From CAVSBT01 sp964609465 (GTDB taxonomy: Bacteria; Chloroflexota; Dehalococcoidia; DSTF01; JALHUB01), in contig CAZSSQ010000149.1 in the NCBI GenBank assembly GCA_964609465.1, positions 1 through 6,098 of the forward strand: a stretch of 6,098 bases of DNA. Reading direction: 5' to 3'. Of this stretch, positions 3,897 to 6,098 are shown piece by piece (positions within the stretch are counted from its first letter, which is position 1; every line of letters starts with the position of its first letter). The position numbers and the translations under genes were made by a program. The notes beneath the pieces were generated by a model, which was given only the letters and a program-made list of their open reading frames with translations, ran no database searches and was not told the origin of the DNA.

Positions 3897-4666
3897 CGGA
3901 CGCTCTGGAAGGCCATCTCCAGAACCGCGCGGGCGCCCACGGCTTCGATGACCACCGGGGCGCCGAAGAGGCCCGTCTCCTGGCGCACCCTCGTCGGTGG
4001 GTCCTCGGACGAGGCGTCGATGGGGATGCTGCCCACCTTCTTCGCCATCTCCAGACGATAGGGAAGGCGGTCCACGGCAAAGACGCGGCCCGCCCCGAAG
4101 AGCCGCGCCGCCACCTGCGCGCACAGCCCAACGACGCCGCAGCCGTAGACCACCACCGTATCGCCGGGCTGGATATTGCCCCACTCCGCTGCGCAGTACC
4201 CCGTCGGCATGTTATCGGTGAGAAGGATGACATCCTCGTCCGCCAGGTGGTCGGCGATGGGGTGCATGATGCGCTGGGCGAAGGGGACGCGCACGAACTC
4301 GGCCTGTCCGCCCTGAAGGGTCCCCCACGGGGTTGCCGTCCCGAAGATGCCGCCGTTAGGGCAGAGCGGAAGCTGCCTCTTGCAGGCCTCGCAAACGAGG
4401 CAGCGCAGGCCCGCCTCCACGAAGACCCGCTGCCCGATGGTGAGCCCTTCGACGGCGGAGCCCATCTCGTCCACCACGCCGACAAACTCGTGGCCCAGGG
4501 TCAAGCCCTCGGCGGCGGCCAGGGCTCCGTGATAGATATGCAGATCAGACCCACAGATGGCGGCCGTGGTCACCCGCAGGATGGCGTCAGTCGGCTTCTC
4601 GATGCGTGGCTTGGGCACCTCTGCCACCTCTATTCGCTCCGGAGCTCGATAGACCAGTGCCTTCAT
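3897..4666 (-). CDS. Zinc-dependent alcohol dehydrogenase (MDR family), C-terminus lost in gap
   Basis: 256 residues are visible of an expected 370 or so. This cytosolic NAD(P)-dependent oxidoreductase of the medium-chain family resembles formaldehyde/threonine/sorbitol dehydrogenases; the substrate is not determined. The catalytic zinc ligands are Cys38 in AAICGSDLH and the GHE pair (His59, Glu60). A structural-zinc Cys cluster is present at 89, 92, 95 and 102; the last spacing (six residues) is one shorter than in the most common form. The coenzyme-binding loop is YGCGVVG (174-180). Asp199 in VFAVDR, at the end of the second strand, favours NAD over NADP. DNMPTGYCAAE (151-161) is typical of the formaldehyde dehydrogenase-like branch. 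ATG 4666-4664 is supported by a perfect AGGAGG (4679-4674) with a 7-nt spacer. The frame is open further upstream, but that part reads as non-coding. Probably a single unit; no promoter was identified with confidence. Confidence 0.93.
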
Positions 4667-4885
4667 GTTCTCGCCTCCTGACGTGCCGCCGCCCGACGGC
4701 GAACCCTCCTTGCAACACATCGTCGATACGGTGACAGCATAGGGCCTGATCTGGCGGCGCGCCACCACCTGCGGCCGACAAGACGCCAGCTCCGACAGCG
4801 GGCCAGCCTGCCCTGCACGGATTCCAGACGTAACTCGCAGAGGAGAGAGGCTAGTGAACCGGGATTGCGGATGGCCGGGCGGCCG

Positions 4886-5665
4886 TCAGGCGGCTGCGTC
4901 TTTTGCTTGGGCGCGGGCCTGCGCTACGCGAAGGAGTTCGTCAGGGGAGGAGCCGTCAACGGGGTACTGCGCCGCCCCGATGGCCGTGCTCATCGTCTCT
5001 ACGGCCTCGGCCAGGCGCCGGGCGGCGATCATGGCCCCGGGCGCGTCCGTCTCCGGCAGGTACCAGACGAACCGGCCGGGGCCCCAGCGGGCGGCCACGT
5101 CGCTGGACCGGAGGTCATTCTGAAGCAGGTAGCCCACCCGTTCGATGAGCTCGGCCTGGGTCGGCAGGCTCAGCGTCTTCCAGTCGGGGAAGCACAGGTA
5201 CGCCACCGAAGCCACGCGATCGTAGCGGGCGCAGCGCGCTAGCTCCTCGCCCAGGCGCTCGTAGAAGAACCAGCGGCTGTAGAGGCCGGACAGGTGGTCG
5301 TGGAGAACCTGCTGCCTGGCCCGGTTCGTGGACTGGTGCAGCTCGATGAGATAGGCGCGCTCGGCGAGCATGCGGAAGTGGCCAGCCCGCATGGCGAGCA
5401 GCACTGCCAGGCTGAGGGCGATGGCAGAGAGGGCAATGCCAGTCGCGTATCGGAGCAGGGCCGGCGAAATGGTCTCGCCACGAACGGCCCATAGGACCAT
5501 CACGACCATGACGGCCACCGCCGCCGCCCGGGTTAGCCAGGTCTCGCGGCGGGCGCGTCGGAAAGCCTGGTCGACGCCCGCTGTCCCGGGGGCCTGCTCT
5601 CTCGTGTAGGGCTTGTCTCTGATGTCGAGGCCCTCTTCAGTGCTCAATACACGCTCGTCGTCCAC
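4886..5665 (-). CDS. Membrane protein with degenerate GGDEF domain
   Basis: 259 residues from GTG 5665-5663. After a polar N-terminus come two likely transmembrane helices (about 45-61 and 71-92), a short helical linker (93-122) and a C-terminal GGDEF-type domain (123-257). The domain opens with DHLSGLYSRWFF, the usual D-x-L-T-G-L-x-N-R signature. The catalytic GGDEF string is replaced by GPGRF (195-199, in ARWGPGRFVWYLPET), which removes the metal-binding and catalytic acidic residues. RSSD (186-189) sits at the position of the RxxD inhibitory site that binds c-di-GMP. I infer a non-enzymatic c-di-GMP receptor or scaffold, not a diguanylate cyclase. No EAL domain is present. For the start, GTG 5665 has GGGAAGGG 4 nt ahead. 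ATG 5725 is an in-frame alternative (279 residues) but has no Shine-Dalgarno sequence and adds a codon-poor stretch. The gene is co-directional with the dehydrogenase, 219 bases away, with no clear terminator between them. Confidence 0.88.
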   Translation of the reverse strand: MDDERVLSTEEGLDIRDKPYTREQAPGTAGVDQAFRRARRETWLTRAAAVAVMVVMVLWAVRGETISPALLRYATGIALSAIALSLAVLLAMRAGHFRMLAERAYLIELHQSTNRARQQVLHDHLSGLYSRWFFYERLGEELARCARYDRVASVAYLCFPDWKTLSLPTQAELIERVGYLLQNDLRSSDVAARWGPGRFVWYLPETDAPGAMIAARRLAEAVETMSTAIGAAQYPVDGSSPDELLRVAQARAQAKDAAA

Positions 5666-5785
5666 GGATCCCTTCCCACAGGCCCCTTCTACCAAGACTA
5701 TTCTCGGACAGAAGACTCCGGACATTTACCGCCGCTAAGCCTATCGAGGTACGGGCCAAGAAAAATGCTTCCTCAAGGGGTAGAC

Positions 5786-5802
5786 GGGGTTAAGACAACC
5801 CC
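5786..5802. repeat. Small inverted repeat in a divergent intergenic region
   Basis: GGGGTT (5786-5791) and AACCCC (5797-5802) form a 6-bp stem with the 5-base loop AAGAC. It lies between the GGDEF gene (read leftward) and the candidate small gene at 5855 (read rightward), where promoters for both would be expected. It could be an operator, but no clear -10/-35 pair was found beside it. Confidence 0.35.
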
Positions 5803-5854
5803 ATCGGCGGCCGATTCTAAGTGGAGAAACAGCAAGTAGGGAAGGAGAGACGGT

Positions 5855-6022
5855 TTGTCAGAGCCACGAAGGGATGCGTTCCTGGAGAGCTGGCTACGGC
5901 ATCTGCTGAGCCCCGCCCGCCGACGGGCTCACGCCGGGCCCACCTTTACACAACTGAGCAGATTGCGGCGCCGGGTCCTGGCCAGCGTCGGTACGGAAGT
6001 CGCAAGTCGCGCGGCAGCGTGA
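5855..6022 (+). CDS. Possible small Arg-rich protein (55 aa)
   Basis: TTG 5855 is preceded by AAGGAG (5842-5847) with an ideal 7-nt spacer and opens a 55-codon frame ending at TGA 6020-6022. The peptide is basic, with about a dozen Arg residues, and has two potential amphipathic helices (around DAFLESWLRHLL and FTQLSRLRRRVLASV). I recognise no family. G or C at third codon positions is about 70 percent, compatible with coding but not decisive. An inverted repeat TGAGCCC/GGGCTCA (5907-5913 and 5925-5931) lies inside the frame. The methyltransferase in this window also seems to start at TTG, so this start codon is credible here. It may be a real small gene, the start of a frameshifted longer gene, or a chance frame. 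Confidence 0.35.
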   Translation: MSEPRRDAFLESWLRHLLSPARRRAHAGPTFTQLSRLRRRVLASVGTEVASRAAA

Positions 6023-6065
6023 GCAGAGAAGTACCAGCGAGTTGAGGTACTGGCTCCCCGACCAG

Positions 6066-6080
6066 TCCGCCTCAGGCGGA
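6066..6080. repeat. Palindromic hairpin (CGCCTCAGGCGG type)
   Basis: TCCGCC (6066-6071) pairs with GGCGGA (6075-6080) around the loop TCA. The core CGCCTCAGGCGG differs by one loop base from CGCCTTAGGCGG at 1796-1807, so the two may belong to a family of short palindromic intergenic elements. It could alternatively be the terminator of the candidate small gene, 44 bases after its stop, although there is no T run. Confidence 0.4.
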
Positions 6081-6098
6081 GAACCTGGAACCTAGCGG

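Noticed and set aside
4667..4768. N-terminal extension of the dehydrogenase
   Set aside because: The extension is Ser/Gly-rich and unlike the family, whereas ATG 4666 has a perfect AGGAGG at 7 nt and yields the usual MKALVY start.
4667..4885. Promoter or terminator between the dehydrogenase and GGDEF genes
   Set aside because: Only weak GC dyads (for example TGGCG/CGCCA near 4752-4764 and GGCC arms near 4873-4884) and no consensus boxes; not enough to call.
1..6098. CRISPR array, insertion sequence or prophage genes
   Set aside because: No regularly spaced direct repeats, transposase motifs or terminal inverted repeats were seen on either strand.

Overview
This is a GC-rich bacterial window with two runs of exactly 100 N (2307-2406 and 3797-3896), so it is a scaffold whose internal gaps have unknown true length. 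Three genes run into these gaps and a fourth runs off the left edge. The gene types suggest a Gram-positive-like or Chloroflexota-type soil, sediment or groundwater bacterium: an MEDS sensor domain, a membrane-anchored double zinc ribbon, a zinc-dependent dehydrogenase related to formaldehyde/sorbitol dehydrogenases, and a degenerate GGDEF protein. That taxonomic guess is inference only; the window contains no rRNA or other lineage marker.

Layout. The 5' end of an MEDS-domain sensor gene lies at 1-159 (-). A stretch without a confident gene follows (160-554); it holds a strong bulged hairpin and a doubtful 27-codon ORF. A decayed PIN-domain toxin C-terminus is at 555-680 (-). A well-spaced promoter (664-692, +) leads into a leader of about 160 nt with three hairpins, then a SAM-dependent methyltransferase gene read from a TTG codon (862-1587, +), then a perfect 13-bp hairpin terminator. 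A tRNA-like 3'-end remnant (1677-1704, -) precedes a strong promoter and a hairpin-rich leader that drive a two-helix membrane zinc-ribbon protein (1824-2306, +, cut by gap 1). From the far side of gap 1 comes a convergent P-loop ATPase gene (2407-2660, -). Divergent from it is a HEPN-like protein (2848-3597, +) with atypical codon use. Next is tRNA-Phe(GAA) with an encoded CCA and its own promoter (3708-3783, +). Gap 2 follows, then a zinc alcohol dehydrogenase (3897-4666, -), a membrane protein with a catalytically dead GGDEF domain (4886-5665, -), and a possible 55-codon Arg-rich gene (5855-6022, +).

How the parts relate. No large operon is visible. Genes are mostly single units that alternate in strand, each with its own promoter or ribosome-binding site. 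The most interesting signals are regulatory or sensory. The methyltransferase leader can fold in two mutually exclusive ways around the Shine-Dalgarno sequence. A palindrome sits exactly on the -35 box of the zinc-ribbon gene. The GGDEF protein has lost its catalytic signature but keeps an RxxD c-di-GMP binding motif. The HEPN-like protein has the RX4H motif found in many defence ribonucleases. No CRISPR array, insertion sequence or prophage gene was seen.
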